Shown in pieces: positions 23,420 through 35,256 of a DNA stretch of 64,000 bases. Every line of letters starts with the position of its first letter. Within the stretch, counting starts at the first letter, position 1. Both the position numbers and the translations under genes were made by a program. Origin of the DNA: Pestalotiopsis fici W106-1 (taxonomy: Eukaryota > Ascomycota > Sordariomycetes > Amphisphaeriales > Sporocadaceae). Where the stretch lies: contig NW_006917100.1 in the NCBI RefSeq assembly GCF_000516985.1, forward strand, positions 186,001-250,000, in the 5' to 3' direction. Under the pieces are notes generated by a model. That model made no database searches and was not told where the DNA came from. It saw only the letters and a program-made list of their open reading frames with translations.

Positions 23420-24843
23420 GTTGGGGATGGGAAAGCTATACCAGCTCCAAGAAGAATACAAGGAGAGACAGAATCGAAGAAAAATGAACGGATGGAAGAA
23501 CAATTTCAAGTCAACGTCGGTAGTAACGATTGTGAACAGCTTCTTCTCACCATGGCGGAATGCTGATATTTATCTTCTCCTTGCCGACTGATATTTTCTT
23601 CCCCTTTCTCCATCGTCTTGAGCGCCACAGCCACCATTAGCGATATGCCGGCACATGGCTAAGCGAAATGCGGAGGGTAGCATGGGAAGCAACGAGAGAA
23701 CAAGGGGTTGCGAGATGCTTGGCATGTATAGCTCCCAGTGCCGCCGCCAAGTCTTCCCAGGGTCCGTTGCGAGGCTCAAAGAAGCGTACTCGGATTGACG
23801 AAGCCGTGCTCTTCCACCAACCCGAACCCGGTTGCCATAGAGTAGCAATCAAGCTCCTGCTACACGACAGGCATTGTGGGTGAGCTCATTAGGTAATTGA
23901 CAGGGCCTGCGATATATTGTAAGGACTGAGAGGAACATTCTGGCCATGTTCAGTGGGGTCTTAAAAAGAGAGGCTAGAACCTGATGGGGTTTCTAAATCA
24001 TCCCAAGATTGGACGATTGTGTGCTCTAACGGTAGAATACGGGGATTTAAACATGGCAAGCATGGCTCCATTGAAATCCAAAAAATTGGAAGATTTTTTA
24101 TTCCACGATTTGTATTTAAACTTAAACTTTGCCCGTTGCACTTGTGGTATCGGACATATTGACCTTGTGGGGGATCCCAGCAATGGAAGTGGGCCAGTGA
24201 CAATAGCCATCGTGTAGTAAGAATATCAGGTAGATTGACGCGCTTCGGTGTGCCATACAGCACGTGGCAGATGCGACGAAACACGTTAGTCCATAGGTAG
24301 GTTGCACAGCGCAAGTTGACTTCCTGGTAATACGGGCTTTCATGCTCCGGAATAGTCCTTCTATCAGACTGCAAGACCTTGACAGGGCAGGTAAGACCTT
24401 TTGGAGCCGGAGACATGAAGAGACAGATCGGGAAAATCAAGTGGCAATTGTTGTGAAGGTGGGAAAAAGTGCTTACTCTGTAGAAGACCCCTAGGCTTCA
24501 AACTGCCGCTGGGCCAGGGATGCTGGGTATGCTAATCCACTATGCTTAATTGTAGGTGATGCCAAGAGACTTTTTACAGTGGATGCATAGTATAAAGAAT
24601 ATTTAGGGACGTGCTAGCTGGTAAGCGAGACCAGGGCATTTATTCACTACATCTTGGAAATCGCACGATGTCGGGCTCCCATCTACGGCCATTGTTTCTA
24701 TTCAAATGATGCCCGTTCCTTGGAGAGTTGAAGATTTGAATTGACTGGCGACTCAATAGAATCGTTGCCTTGGACTTATCAAGGCTCAAAAGCCCTTCTT
24801 CATTGCTCACTTTGCATCCGTCGCTGCAAGGCGGGAAAACACA
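23420..24843. other. Intergenic, divergent promoters
   Basis: Lies between the minus-strand M35 gene and the plus-strand gene at 24844. The frames are short and motif-free. Confidence 0.5.
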
Positions 24844-25338
24844 ATGACGCAAGAATCATTCCTGGTAAACCTTCAAACCAATGTCTCCGTGACATCAAAG
24901 AATCCCCCAATTATCTCGGTATCAGTCAAAAACACACATTCCTCCGAGGTTGCGACGATCCTCAAATGGGAGTCTCCATTGGATCCCGCCGCACTGGCTC
25001 TGGGCCTGGTATCCGTCATACCCGCTGGTACGACGGAGCCGATCCGCATCAACGCGCTCAAGATTAGCCGGGCAATGCCGCCGGGCTCCGAGTCGCTGGT
25101 GACGTTGGGTCCCGGGGAGAGCGCGACAAATACCCTAGAGCTGCGGGAACCGATCGTGCCCGGAAGCGTCTGGGCGTCTGGGGACCCTGCCACGGTCTGG
25201 CTGAGCGGGAGGTGGATGGCAGTCTGGCTGGGACTCACCAAGGACGATTTGCAGAAGGACATGCAAAAGCTGCAGGCTGTCGGAGCCGGAGTTGGTTCCT
25301 TGATTGGGAGATGGGAATCCAATAAGGTGCTCATCTGA
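24844..25338 (+). CDS. Small protein resembling an M35 propeptide
   Basis: A single exon of 164 residues. It has no signal peptide and no zinc motif. The layout SVSVKNTHSSEVATILKWES, PLDPAALALG, then MPPGSESLVTLGPGESATNT and LELREPIV parallels the propeptide of the M35 enzyme 1.4 kb away (SITNTGATSLKVLKAGSILD, later AAGETVEVQWDAAQV): an NT turn, an LK strand, a LD turn and a G-E-S/T strand. Stand-alone proteins of this sort are common in filamentous fungi and are usually named hypothetical. A role as a cytosolic peptidase inhibitor, or simply as a fold relative, is inference. The gene is divergent from the M35 gene, so the two share an upstream region. Confidence 0.75.
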   Translation: MTQESFLVNLQTNVSVTSKNPPIISVSVKNTHSSEVATILKWESPLDPAALALGLVSVIPAGTTEPIRINALKISRAMPPGSESLVTLGPGESATNTLELREPIVPGSVWASGDPATVWLSGRWMAVWLGLTKDDLQKDMQKLQAVGAGVGSLIGRWESNKVLI

Positions 25339-25804
25339 TTCTTTCAGGTATTTGGAAGTAGATTGGAACTGTTTTGCTGAATGCACTAAATCCGATCTAC
25401 TTTTAGCGCATTTTTATACTGGTTAATGCTGGCCTACTAGCTAGCCAGAGCAAAGGAGAAGAAATAACTACATGAGCATCGATTAATGGTTCCGTCAGTG
25501 GTGCCTACTGTTCCCCGAAGAAAGTCATGCCCTCTTAGATAACATAACGGGTTGGCATAACGATCTGCAATCACGTAGTTTCCTGTGGGTACTGTCAATT
25601 GCAATCATGCGGCACGGAATCGCCCAAGTCCTGGACAGGACTCTAAGCTCCTATCTCACTCACGGCATACCCCGCACAATGCTGTAGTCCTATCAACAGC
25701 GAAGCTCGGATATATAGATGATGAGACAAGACTATATCAATAGACGTAGTTCATTGAGATAGTGATCCTTAATTTGAAATCCCCAACTTCGCGACATCTA
25801 CAAT
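25339..25804. other. Intergenic
   Basis: 3' flank of the gene ending at 25338 and promoter of the gene at 25805. No other gene was seen. Confidence 0.5.
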
Positions 25805-27460
25805 ATGACATCGCTGCGACTCATACTCACACCGCATCTCGACTGCGACCCAGAGCAGCACTCAATCAGTGTGCGCATGATTCTCACCCTTCCCGACAAG
25901 GTCAAAGATGACATTCTTTTCCACCATGTGTTGGCCCGAGGCCCTATTAAGACTGTGCAATACACCGCAAGCGACGTGACCATTCGTGATACCAATGGTT
26001 CTCTCCCTTTGTACGCTGCCGACTCCAAAGACGGGCGACGTCGCATGTTTCACGCCGGGAGAGACGTTGCGCCTGGAGAAGTATCTGTAGAGTATACGGC
26101 GACACCTTGGGACGCGACAGAGTCAAGCCCTTGTGGGCCTCAGATAGCTCTTGAACGGGATGGTGGTGGGTTGACTTCGGCTGGTATGGCCTTCATACTC
26201 CGTCCCGCTACAAATGACGTCCTGGACACGACTATTGAATGGGATTTGTCGTCGGCCCCGCAAGACACACGTGCAGCATGCTCGCTCGGCGAAGGCGTCA
26301 CGGTTACAGCACAGGTAAAGGCCACAGTACTTGATGAGTGCTTCTTTGCTGTTGGGCCATTGCAAAGCTACCCCTCTGGCGAGACGAAAGGGCCATTTGG
26401 CACGTACTGGCTATCGAGCCCACCATTTGATGCAAAAGCTCTGAGTGCCAAAATGCACGCATTGTATCCAAAGATGGCTCAGTTCTTTGGCGACCCGGAC
26501 CCGACATATCGTATTTTCATTCGCCGGAATATCCAGAAGTGCGTCTCCGGTCGAGGCCTCCACCGTGGCTTTGTCTTTGCTTGGACCACGGTTGCACCGC
26601 GCGACGAGGACGGGATCGATGAATTTTTGATGCATGAGACTATACACAACTGGCCACGGCTTGGCCATTCCGCCGGCGGCCCAACACTTGAGGAGATGGC
26701 GGATGGTTGGTGGAATGAAGGCATCGCCGAATACTATTCGCTTTTCCTCCCCTTCAGATTTGGTGTTTTCACTGAACAAGACTTCGTTCGCCGGCTGAAT
26801 ATCCATATTTCAGGCTATTATACAAATCCCGATCGCCAAGTTAAGAATAAGGATATCCAGAGCAGATTCTGGGCTGGTGGACATGTGAATAGAATTCCCT
26901 ATCAACGCGGCATGATGTACTTTCTTCTTCTGGCGTATCAGCTGAAGAAGTCCGGGGGGCGTTCCTTGGATGAGCTGATACTTGAGATGATACACCTCCG
27001 AAGGCAGGAACAGCCTCACGGTATCGCTATATGGAATGCTATTCTTGAGAAAGAGCTAGGCCCCGACGTTGTGAGAGGATATCAAGACATGTCCGAAGCG
27101 ATCCCGATCGTCCTGCCGACTGACTTCCTGCGCGTCGCTGAGGGTCTAGACTGGAATTTGCAGCGCCAAGACCAGGAGGAGTTTTGTCTCGGATTCAGCG
27201 AAGACAGTTTGTCGCGCTCGGGGGGCACTGTGAAAGACCTGGATACATCGTCTAGGGCTGCTAAAGCAGGTGTACAGGAAGGCGATGTGACTACGCGGCA
27301 GCATAGCTTCTTTTTCGATGCCGACCGATGGGGACAAGACTTTACCATGGTCGTCCGGCGAATAACACCTGATGGTGGCGAGGAGCTCAAAACATTGTCT
27401 TGGTGGCCAAGAGGTATAAACAAAGTAGAGAGCTACCAGCTGATTCAGAACCACGCCTAG
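25805..27460 (+). CDS. M61-like zinc metallopeptidase with PDZ-like tail
   Basis: An intronless gene of 551 residues. An N-terminal beta-sandwich is followed by the catalytic part with HETIHNW (HExxH) and, about 30 residues on, WWNEGIAEYYS, whose Glu is the third zinc ligand. This spacing, with NEG.AEYY, is that of the M1/M61 gluzincin clan, and the length and C-terminal PDZ-like segment (GTVKDLDTSSRAAKAGVQEG) fit the glycyl-aminopeptidase M61 family. There is no signal peptide, so a cytosolic aminopeptidase is likely. M61 is mainly known from bacteria, but fungal members exist. The lack of introns in a window of intron-rich genes is worth noting for possible transfer. It converges on the next gene with 136 bases between stops. 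Confidence 0.85.
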   Translation: MTSLRLILTPHLDCDPEQHSISVRMILTLPDKVKDDILFHHVLARGPIKTVQYTASDVTIRDTNGSLPLYAADSKDGRRRMFHAGRDVAPGEVSVEYTATPWDATESSPCGPQIALERDGGGLTSAGMAFILRPATNDVLDTTIEWDLSSAPQDTRAACSLGEGVTVTAQVKATVLDECFFAVGPLQSYPSGETKGPFGTYWLSSPPFDAKALSAKMHALYPKMAQFFGDPDPTYRIFIRRNIQKCVSGRGLHRGFVFAWTTVAPRDEDGIDEFLMHETIHNWPRLGHSAGGPTLEEMADGWWNEGIAEYYSLFLPFRFGVFTEQDFVRRLNIHISGYYTNPDRQVKNKDIQSRFWAGGHVNRIPYQRGMMYFLLLAYQLKKSGGRSLDELILEMIHLRRQEQPHGIAIWNAILEKELGPDVVRGYQDMSEAIPIVLPTDFLRVAEGLDWNLQRQDQEEFCLGFSEDSLSRSGGTVKDLDTSSRAAKAGVQEGDVTTRQHSFFFDADRWGQDFTMVVRRITPDGGEELKTLSWWPRGINKVESYQLIQNHA

Positions 27461-27596
27461 AAGAACTGGCTGGGCCAGAACCGAGCAGGTGTAACCATAT
27501 TCAGCGCGCAAGACGTGGCACCCGCCTCTTTTTATTGTCAATTCCGAGCTGAAAGATGCCAATAGCTGCGTTCATGGCTTTGATCCTGTGATTCTG

Positions 27597-29118
27597 TCAT
27601 CGCCTTCTCTTTTCCGAGCGCGATCGTGACCAGCCCTTCAGAAGGTCCATTTCCGCCGTCTCTGGTTCAATCGTGTCCTCGACAATCCATGTCACTGTGC
27701 CATCGGGATTCCGTTTTACCCACTTCTCATATCCTCGCCAATACTCTCCGCCATAACGATCGGCTTTTGCGTTCCTAATGTATCTGAAGTCTCTGAGCGC
27801 TTCTGGTTGGTAAAGGGTCTTGTCCATAATATCGTAATCATCGGCGCTTTTCACCAACGCCGCACCCTTGTGCCTGATTCTGTAGCGCACAGATGAATGG
27901 ATAAACTCGCATGTATCAGTAAGGCGCTGGTCAGTGGTTTCCCCAGTGATTGGATCTGTGACACAATACTCTCCCGGAGTGCGTATCTGCTTTCCAGTGA
28001 TGGTCGAGTACAATTTCGTGTCTGAAGCCTGCAATAGACCCATGGCCCATGAAAGCACACGTACACGCTTGCGATGGTAAAATTCGACATTCTGCTCACG
28101 CTGCCTTTGGATGTACGATCTGTCAAACGCCAGGAATGGGGAAAGCTGAGTGATCATCCAAGCAAGTGTTATGTCCGAGGATGATGTGTCTTCATAGCCG
28201 CCTCCCACCCCCGAGTGAGCTCCAAGAAACCAGCATTGCCGGAGTCGTAACAACACCGCGCCCGAGCCAGGTTTAGGTGATTCCCAGACGGTTGGCGAAA
28301 ATGGTGCTCGTCGTTCGTCTAGAGCCAGAGCTTGGAAGGCGTACTCGACATTGGGAGGTACCTCGGTGTTTGTGAAAGCATATTCGCGTGTGGAATGCAT
28401 ATAGACTGGAATCTTGAACAGTTTTATGGTTGGCACACCCAGAGAACCTACAGTGTCGAAAACGCCAATTGCCTTGATGGCGGGGATCGCGGGCCCAGAT
28501 AACCCAGCATCCACCAGCCTGTGCCAGTAATGCTTACTTCCAGCCTGGAATACGGGACGATGGCGGAGCGGCCAGGAATGTGTCTCAAGTTTTGGCGTGT
28601 ATCCGGGAATATTCTGATTCTCCCAGTCTTTAAAGATAGGGTAGAAGGCCCCAAGTCCGCTTCGGGTCAGTATGCCAATGCTGGAGATGAGAGACCCAAT
28701 GCTGCGCGCAATGAAGGCGCCGCGTGAAAAGCCGACCAGGAATATCTCATCACCCTCTTGGTAGTTCTGGACAATTAATTAGTCGGGCCATGAGACCACG
28801 AAGAATGATGCTTGTGTCCAGTTGACATACATTGCAAATAAAGGTGTAAGCTTGTCTAATGTTTTCTCCCAAACCATGACCAAAGATGCCACTCAAATGG
28901 CCAAAGAGCCCGCCGGTGCTGCCGACACCCGACTGATAAAACACAATCTGCTGGACTCCACCCCTGGACTCTGGCAACAGAGCGCGACAGAGACGTGTTA
29001 TGTTGGATGGGATCGCGACTTTCTCGTTGGTGCCAAACAGGGAGTAGTTCCGAATGCCACTATTACTGTCTAGCCATGTTCCGTCACAAGAAATAATAAG
29101 TCTTTTGTAGGGCGGCAT
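27597..29118 (-). CDS. DUF2235 family alpha/beta-hydrolase
   Basis: Two exons (28831-29118 and 27597-28766; GTATGT...CCAG intron) give 485 residues. The start MPPYKRLIISCDGTWLDSN is the hallmark CDGTW of DUF2235, followed by IVFYQSGVGS, and across the splice site by EIFLVGFSRGAFIARS, where G-F-S-R-G is the nucleophile elbow. Later landmarks are AIGVFDTVGSLG and CWFLGAHSGVGGGY, with the aspartate and histidine expected of the triad. The family includes the Tle1 phospholipases of bacterial type VI secretion and many fungal cytosolic proteins of unknown substrate. No signal peptide or membrane segment is visible. The C terminus is very basic (GWSRSRSEKRRR). The gene appears intact. Confidence 0.9.
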
Positions 29119-30298
29119 TGCAACTTGTCAGCCTTTACTATGGCATGAGAGCGGCAGCGATATAGTAAATTGTCGCAAAGTATAGGTCCATATCCGAGAC
29201 ATGTATAGAAGACGTCCTGACAGATCGCGTCAATTGAACATGTTGCAGAGACATGGCTGACGAGAGCAAAAGGGGAGGCTGGAAATAAGTGCTCGGGCGT
29301 TGGTGGAAGCCAAGAAAAAGCTGACATTTTTTAGGTGATGGATTCGGTAGAGCGCGTAACCTTACCTGTAGGACTCGGGACAAACTTGGTGACTAGGTTG
29401 CTGTCAATCATCACCTGCATGACCTTCCCGCCCGGAGCTACCCCACTTGGTACGTCTCCGTACATTTATTTACGTAGTAAACATCCCCCTTCTCAAATAG
29501 GGTCTGCGTCGGCGGCTCGGACGGGCACTTTGGTTCGCTCTGGTTCTCTCATCGTGGCTCTGCGAATCAAAACTGACGTGCATTCTGCGCCTTGTACCTT
29601 GCTTGGGGGTTTGCAATGTTGTACCTGTAAGTGGACAATAGATATACATAATTAGTTGCTGCAGAAATCCATTTTGGAGGACTTTATCAATCTCTGGCTT
29701 GCAACATTGAAGGGATAATGAAAGCGTGGCGGCCTTCGTGTCATATGTACCCCGCCAAGCCAACAGTGCACTTGTTGAACAGAGCCCGCTCCGTAACGGC
29801 TCACATACAGTCAATCTGAGAAGATTCGCCCACTCGTGCACCTTTTCTATTTACTTCTTCTTAGTTAGGTATGGACATAGGAACATGCTCATATCAAAAT
29901 CCGAATACTGGCTAAGGGGTTGAAGTGTCGAAAATGGTACCTACGTAAAAGGATGTACCAAGCAAAGTTCCATTTAGCGTTTACAGCCACATATGATGGC
30001 TAGCCATTGTCTTTAACACCTGAACTCAGTGGATGGGTACCCCGCTGCATTCCGTCACGCCGTAGAAGCCCAGCTCATAACCCGAGAATAAAAAACTGAA
30101 GCAAATTTTTGACTACCCAAGATGGCTTGAATTTTACACCATGGCGCTGAGCATCAAGACCCACACGTAGCAACGCGAGATTTTGGAATATCTCTGTCGT
30201 GGCCGACCTCAATTTCGCATTGTCATTGCAGCAGGCTGCTGCATTCACAGATAGCTTTTAAACATGACACCCTTTAACGGCGAATCCTCTCATCCGCG
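29119..30298. other. Intergenic
   Basis: Promoter side of the DUF2235 gene. No gene was recognised among the short frames. Confidence 0.5.
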
Positions 30299-30395
30299 CC
30301 CTTGATAGCTCAGTTGGCAGAGCGATGGACTGTAATTGATACCATTCCAATCCAGGAATATCCACAGGTCGCCGGTTCAAATCCGGCTCGAGGGA
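30299..30395 (+). tRNA. tRNA-Tyr (GTA) with intron
   Basis: The acceptor arms CCCTTGA and TCGAGGG pair at 30299-30305 and 30388-30394. The D arm has GCTCAGTTGGCAGAGC, and the T arm GCCGG-TTCAAAT-CCGGC is perfect. The anticodon GTA is at 30332-30334. An intron of about 24 bases (about 30336-30359) follows one base after the anticodon, the canonical position; its exact borders are inferred from the stem. Eukaryotic tRNA-Tyr genes always carry an intron. No 3' CCA is encoded, as expected. Confidence 0.93.
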
Positions 30396-31154
30396 CTCAA
30401 TCAAATCGACCATATACATACATGGTCGAACCTTTTTGTTTTTGTATTTATATTCATTTCCTCTATGCCACGTTTGGCCGTTGCAAATTGGATGCAATTC
30501 TTTTGGCTTACGAACCCCCCGATGATCCTGTACTTCATACAGCGTTCCAGAGGCCCCACACTTGAATACTCAAGCTCAAATCTTCTAGTGAAAGCCCTTT
30601 CCAGAGGTCGGATCCCGTTGTCAAGACAAAGTTCACAATTCCATTTTCGAGCAGAAACAAAGATACACGCACGAGTCGAGGCCTTTCAAATGCGCATCTA
30701 TCGTAATCTCTTGATAATTGTCTACCGTATTTGTACAGACGCCTAGATGAGTTGTGAAGCATTTTTTATTTTCATCATGCTATTTAACATGCTCGAATTT
30801 GGTGCTACCACTTCTAGCCATCATTCATTGAATTTATAAGTGATCTTTACAGCATATTAGGGACTCAGCTGCATCACATGGGTAGGGTGTACGTATCAGA
30901 TCATCTGATTTCTTCACCCATGTCCGTAATCGACGGGCGGGGTAGTTCAGCCTGCAACGCGAATGCGCATCCGCAAAGCTGGGTTACCGTCAGATTACGA
31001 AGCACCCGGATCGAAAAGACATCCAACCGTCCAAGATGCGATTCTCTTATTAGTGTAACAACCTTATCGCCGGTGTAGAGCACAAACTTCAACGGCAAGG
31101 CCCCTTTTGCAGGCGGCGGCCTGAGGCAGGCTTCGTGGGCCCGCACGAGGCAAG
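30396..31154. other. Intergenic, promoter of the NLR-type gene
   Basis: No gene seen. A TATA-like tract and C/T-rich DNA precede the ATG at 31155. Confidence 0.45.
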
Positions 31155-34100
31155 ATGGCGCCTCATTTGACCAGCCTGGTGTATCGACTTCGTGGATTAC
31201 CCTCTTATATAAGCAGCCACACTCAAGCCGCTGGACTTCTCGGCTGGGCCCTAGGACAGCAAGTCGCCAGCATAGAGATCTGCTCTCTGGCCACAGTCAC
31301 GGTCAGTGCTTGGACCGGGACGACCAAGACAGCTACAGTCATGTTTGAGGAAATCCCCCAGATCGTTCAAGACTCTCCAAATCAGGATGAATGGACTATT
31401 TTGCATCCTCGCCTTGTGCACGGTCTCCTTCTCGACTCGCATTTCAGGGGCATGACCCCTCTCCACGATGTCTTACCGCCTCGTGAACACAAGTATAGGT
31501 CAGTAACTTGTTGATTGACATGAAGCCCCGTATTAATGTAAGTCAATGCAGCTGTATCGCAATTTCAGGACTTTCAAGCCATCCGTTCGGTTCGTGGCAA
31601 CCTCAGGGCGGAAGAAAAGAGTTCATATGGCTTCGTGACGAGTTACCACAACATCACCCAACGATGCGGGTGTGGGTATATGGTTACGATACAAACTTGA
31701 CTGATAGAACGTCGTTTCAATCCATCTCGGATCTTTCAATCTCTCTCATCAATCACCTCGAGGCATCCGACTTCGCGTCGCCCACGGCGCCTCAGATGCT
31801 CGTGATGGCTCACAGTCTCGGAGGCATTGTTTTCAAGGAAGCTATTTCCAACTTGGCAAGAGGTGGAGAGAAATACACTCACATCCTGCACCTCATTAGA
31901 GGTGCCATTCTATTTGGAGTACCCAATCTTGGAATGGAACAATCTCACCTCCAGAATTTGGTTCAGCACCAGCCTAACCGATCTCTCGTGAAAGATCTGG
32001 CGTTAAACTCGCCATACCTCCTTGACCTGGACAAAAGGTTTCTGGCACACAAATTCAATCACAGGATGAATGTCATCTGGGCTTATGAGACTCGGACATC
32101 TGGCGTTTTTGAAGTAAGAGCGTCGAAGATCACCACATCCCTTGTCATAACCTAATCAGTGAACCAGGTAACCCAGGATGGCAAGATTTGTAAATCTGCC
32201 AATCGGAGAATCCTTGTTTCAAAAGAGTCAGCGACTTCAAATCTCATAAGCGAACACGCGAATTTAACTATCCCGATCAACAAAGATCATTCCAGTATTG
32301 TCAAGTACCATAGAAATGACGAAGACTGCTCTAGAGTCATGTTAAAAATCCGCGAAATCATTGACGGTATCGTTGCCTCACCCTCAGGAAGGCCAGGTGC
32401 ATTTGACATCTCGGGGCCCCCTGTGGCCGAGCAACAAGCCCAGCCTTCGACAGTCACCCCAAGCTCTGGACCGTCCATGAGCTTTACCTTTATGGACATC
32501 CGTCAAGACGAGAAGATAGTTAGCTCCGTGACTGCAGCCAGTAAGTCTTGTCTAAGTATGCATGACACAGATGATGATTGCTAACTGGCCCAGTACTTGT
32601 GTCAGTACTTCACGTACCAGAACTATCCGAGAGACATGAAGCAATTGAAGCCAGGGCTATGCATACATTCGAGTGGATATTTGAAAATGATGAGCTCGAA
32701 TTCACAAAGTGGCTCCGTTCTGGGGATAAACTCTACTGGATCCAGGGAAAGCCTGGGTCTGGAAAGTCAACTCTGATGAAGTTCATTTACAATGACCCAA
32801 GAACACGCGCCCTTCTCGATAATTGGAAGAATTCCGAAAGACCGATAGTTGCGTCCTTCTTCTTCCATCATCGTGGATCTGTTCTCCAAAAGTCTATTGA
32901 TGGGCTACTAAGAAGTATACTGGCTCAGATTCTCCGGCAGCAACCCCGGCTAGCCGATATATTCAACTCTGCAATTGAAGAGCTGGTGAGTGTCAGCTTT
33001 CCGTTGAAGGAGCAAGCCTTGAAGACCAAACTCCAAAGCCATGCATGGAAGCAGAGTGAACTATGGAAGATGCTCTGTCAAATACTTGGGCAAAAACTGG
33101 TCAAGTTAGATATATGCTTCTTCTTCGATGCACTTGATGAATACGATGGCACACCAGATGTCATCAAAGAATTTCTCAGCGACCTAAATCAAGCGTCTAG
33201 CTCCGGACTGACCAATTTGAAAATCTGCTTCTCCAGCCGTTCGTGGGAATCTTTTAAAATAAGCTTCTCCAAACACACCAACTTTTCAATACACGAACAC
33301 ACTACGAATGATATTCAAGCGTATTGTTACCAAACGCTGGAGAGCCTTGAAGCTGTTGCGGAACTTCTCGGACCCTTGGTTCCGGAGATTACAGAAACCG
33401 CAAGTGGCGTCTTTCTGTGGGCAAGACTGGCCCTCAGAGATCTCATCCAAGAGGTCGAAGAGAACGAGACCACAGCAAATCCCGAATCCCTTCGAGAAAA
33501 GCTGAATAGACTCCCCAAGGAGTTGAAAGACTACTACGGGGAGATTGTCAAGCGTTGTCACCATTCACTGAGGATGCAAGCTTATATGCTTTTAGAGATA
33601 GTCACGCGCAGTGATGGGATCTTGACTCTTTCTCAAGTGTCACTGATTCTGGCTTCCTTCACCTCAAAGACAGTCAACGCCTGTCGGAATGCTATTGAGC
33701 TCAGTAGAACGAATGAAGGCATCGAGGGCTCTGAATTCGCACATACAGAGAAGATGATCACCAATGCATGCGGTGGCTTAGTCGAGGTCAAGGGTTTATC
33801 TTATGTACCTCAAAGAATGTGGTACATTCAACTCATGCATCAGACGGTGCGTGAGTTTGTCCTTGGTCCCAAATTCAAGACCTTGTTCTTGGACAGCGGC
33901 GCGAAATACCAGCACGAAAACGGACATTCGTTTCTTGGCAAGTTCTACTTGACCCAGAGCATGATGGGCGTTACGTCAACGGTGGGAATGAGGTTCTCTG
34001 AATCGATTAGCCCCGTAGAGCTGGCCCGATATCATCTCAAGGAAGCTGAAATGACCACGGGGAAAAGCCAGCTCCAGTTCATTAATTCTTTCACTCGTGA

Positions 34101-35256
34101 TCAGATCGATGCTACGTCGTACACGGGAGGGCGGACCGGGTGGACCGGGTGGACAGGTCCCCGTGTCACAAATCTCCCATTCGCACAGTTTGATTTCGCA
34201 GCAACGGGAGGTCTACATCTGTGCCTTACGGAACTGATAATACAATACTTTGTCACGAATGAGGAGAAGGACGCAGCTCTGCTTCGCTTTCTGTCCCTTC
34301 TAGGTGTTGGCGATCACTCGCACCGAACGAATTCAAAGGACTCCCAAAGCATACTACAACTGTTAGGCTTGGAAGAAGGAGATACACCCCTGAAGTTCCT
34401 CTGCAACAACCGTGTCAATCTCATATCTCAACAGCCCGTTGTCAGATTGCCCCCATATCCTGAAGCTGAAGGCGCTAAAATTGGCATTTCTTCCCAATAC
34501 CCTATTGAGGGCTTACCCTTTCCTGATCCGCAAGGAACCATCAAGAAGCCCGTCAAAATTATCGAGATACATGATGATTTGCTCACAGTTTTTGAAAAGC
34601 TTTTCGAAGAAGAAAGGGACGCAGGCAGCGACCTCATCGCTCTTCTCCGTTCTGGAATAATGATCTGCAATCCATGGTTCACAGATTTGGTTCTGGTGTC
34701 ACAATTCTTCGCCTCCACTGATGTCATGATCTGGGGCCGCATGTTTGTGGAATGGTCCATAGTATTCTGGAGCACGAAAGAGCGTGCTGAAGATACAGGG
34801 CGGATATCCGTGGCACTGGCAGAGTCTATTATCAATATTTTTAACTGGATCAGTTCGGACCAAAAACTATTGATAAACAACAGAGCTGCATGGAAGTTGG
34901 CCCGGCGCAATTTGCTAGGTCCGAATCGAAACTCTTCTTTATACCTAGAAGTTGTACAGAAGATGGACGTTTTGTTGTCCAGAGATAACAATAGCCCTTT
35001 CGTTAACTCTGAGAATTCCAACATCCAGTGGAACAGAGACGACCGTTTTGAACATTCGACACGGAGAGAGCCTGAGGTAAGAGAGCCTGAGGTAAGAGAG
35101 CCTGAGGTAAGAGAGCCTGAGCGTGTTGATGAGCATCACCCTGTGCAGGAACCCTCAAGGGGAAAGAAAGTACCAAAGAATGAAACGATTTCAGCATTCA
35201 AGAACACACTAAAAACACGGATCAAGGGTGCATTCACCTCCTCTCGAGGGGGTTAA
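31155..35256 (+). CDS. NLR-type protein: alpha/beta hydrolase plus NACHT ATPase
   Basis: Four exons with introns 31499-31551, 32114-32167 and 32541-32593 give 1313 residues. The N-terminal segment has the YRLRGLP motif seen at the start of many fungal NLRs. The hydrolase head follows (CIAISGLSSHPFGSW, WVYGYDTNL, nucleophile elbow [13 protein letters not shown]). After a linker comes the NACHT ATPase: P-loop WIQGKPGSGKSTLMKF, Walker B ICFFFDALDEYDG and the sensor-like CFSSRSWESF. The C terminus has no ankyrin, WD40 or TPR array; it ends in a helical region, a tandem REPEV tract (35065-35121) and a basic tail. Such STAND proteins act in fungal self/non-self recognition and regulated cell death; the trigger here is unknown. 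A phospholipase- or thioesterase-like effector activity of the head is inference from the GHSLGG-type elbow. Confidence 0.9.
35065..35121 (+). repeat. Tandem 15-base repeat encoding REPEV
   Basis: Three full copies of AGAGAGCCTGAGGTA and a fourth partial one, in frame in the NLR gene. Each full copy makes a GAG|GTAAGA sequence that resembles a 5' splice site. Confidence 0.95.

Noticed and set aside
34130..34160. CGGACCG in the NLR gene as a further regulator site
   Set aside because: It lies within a coding GGRTGWTG-type repeat and far from any start codon.
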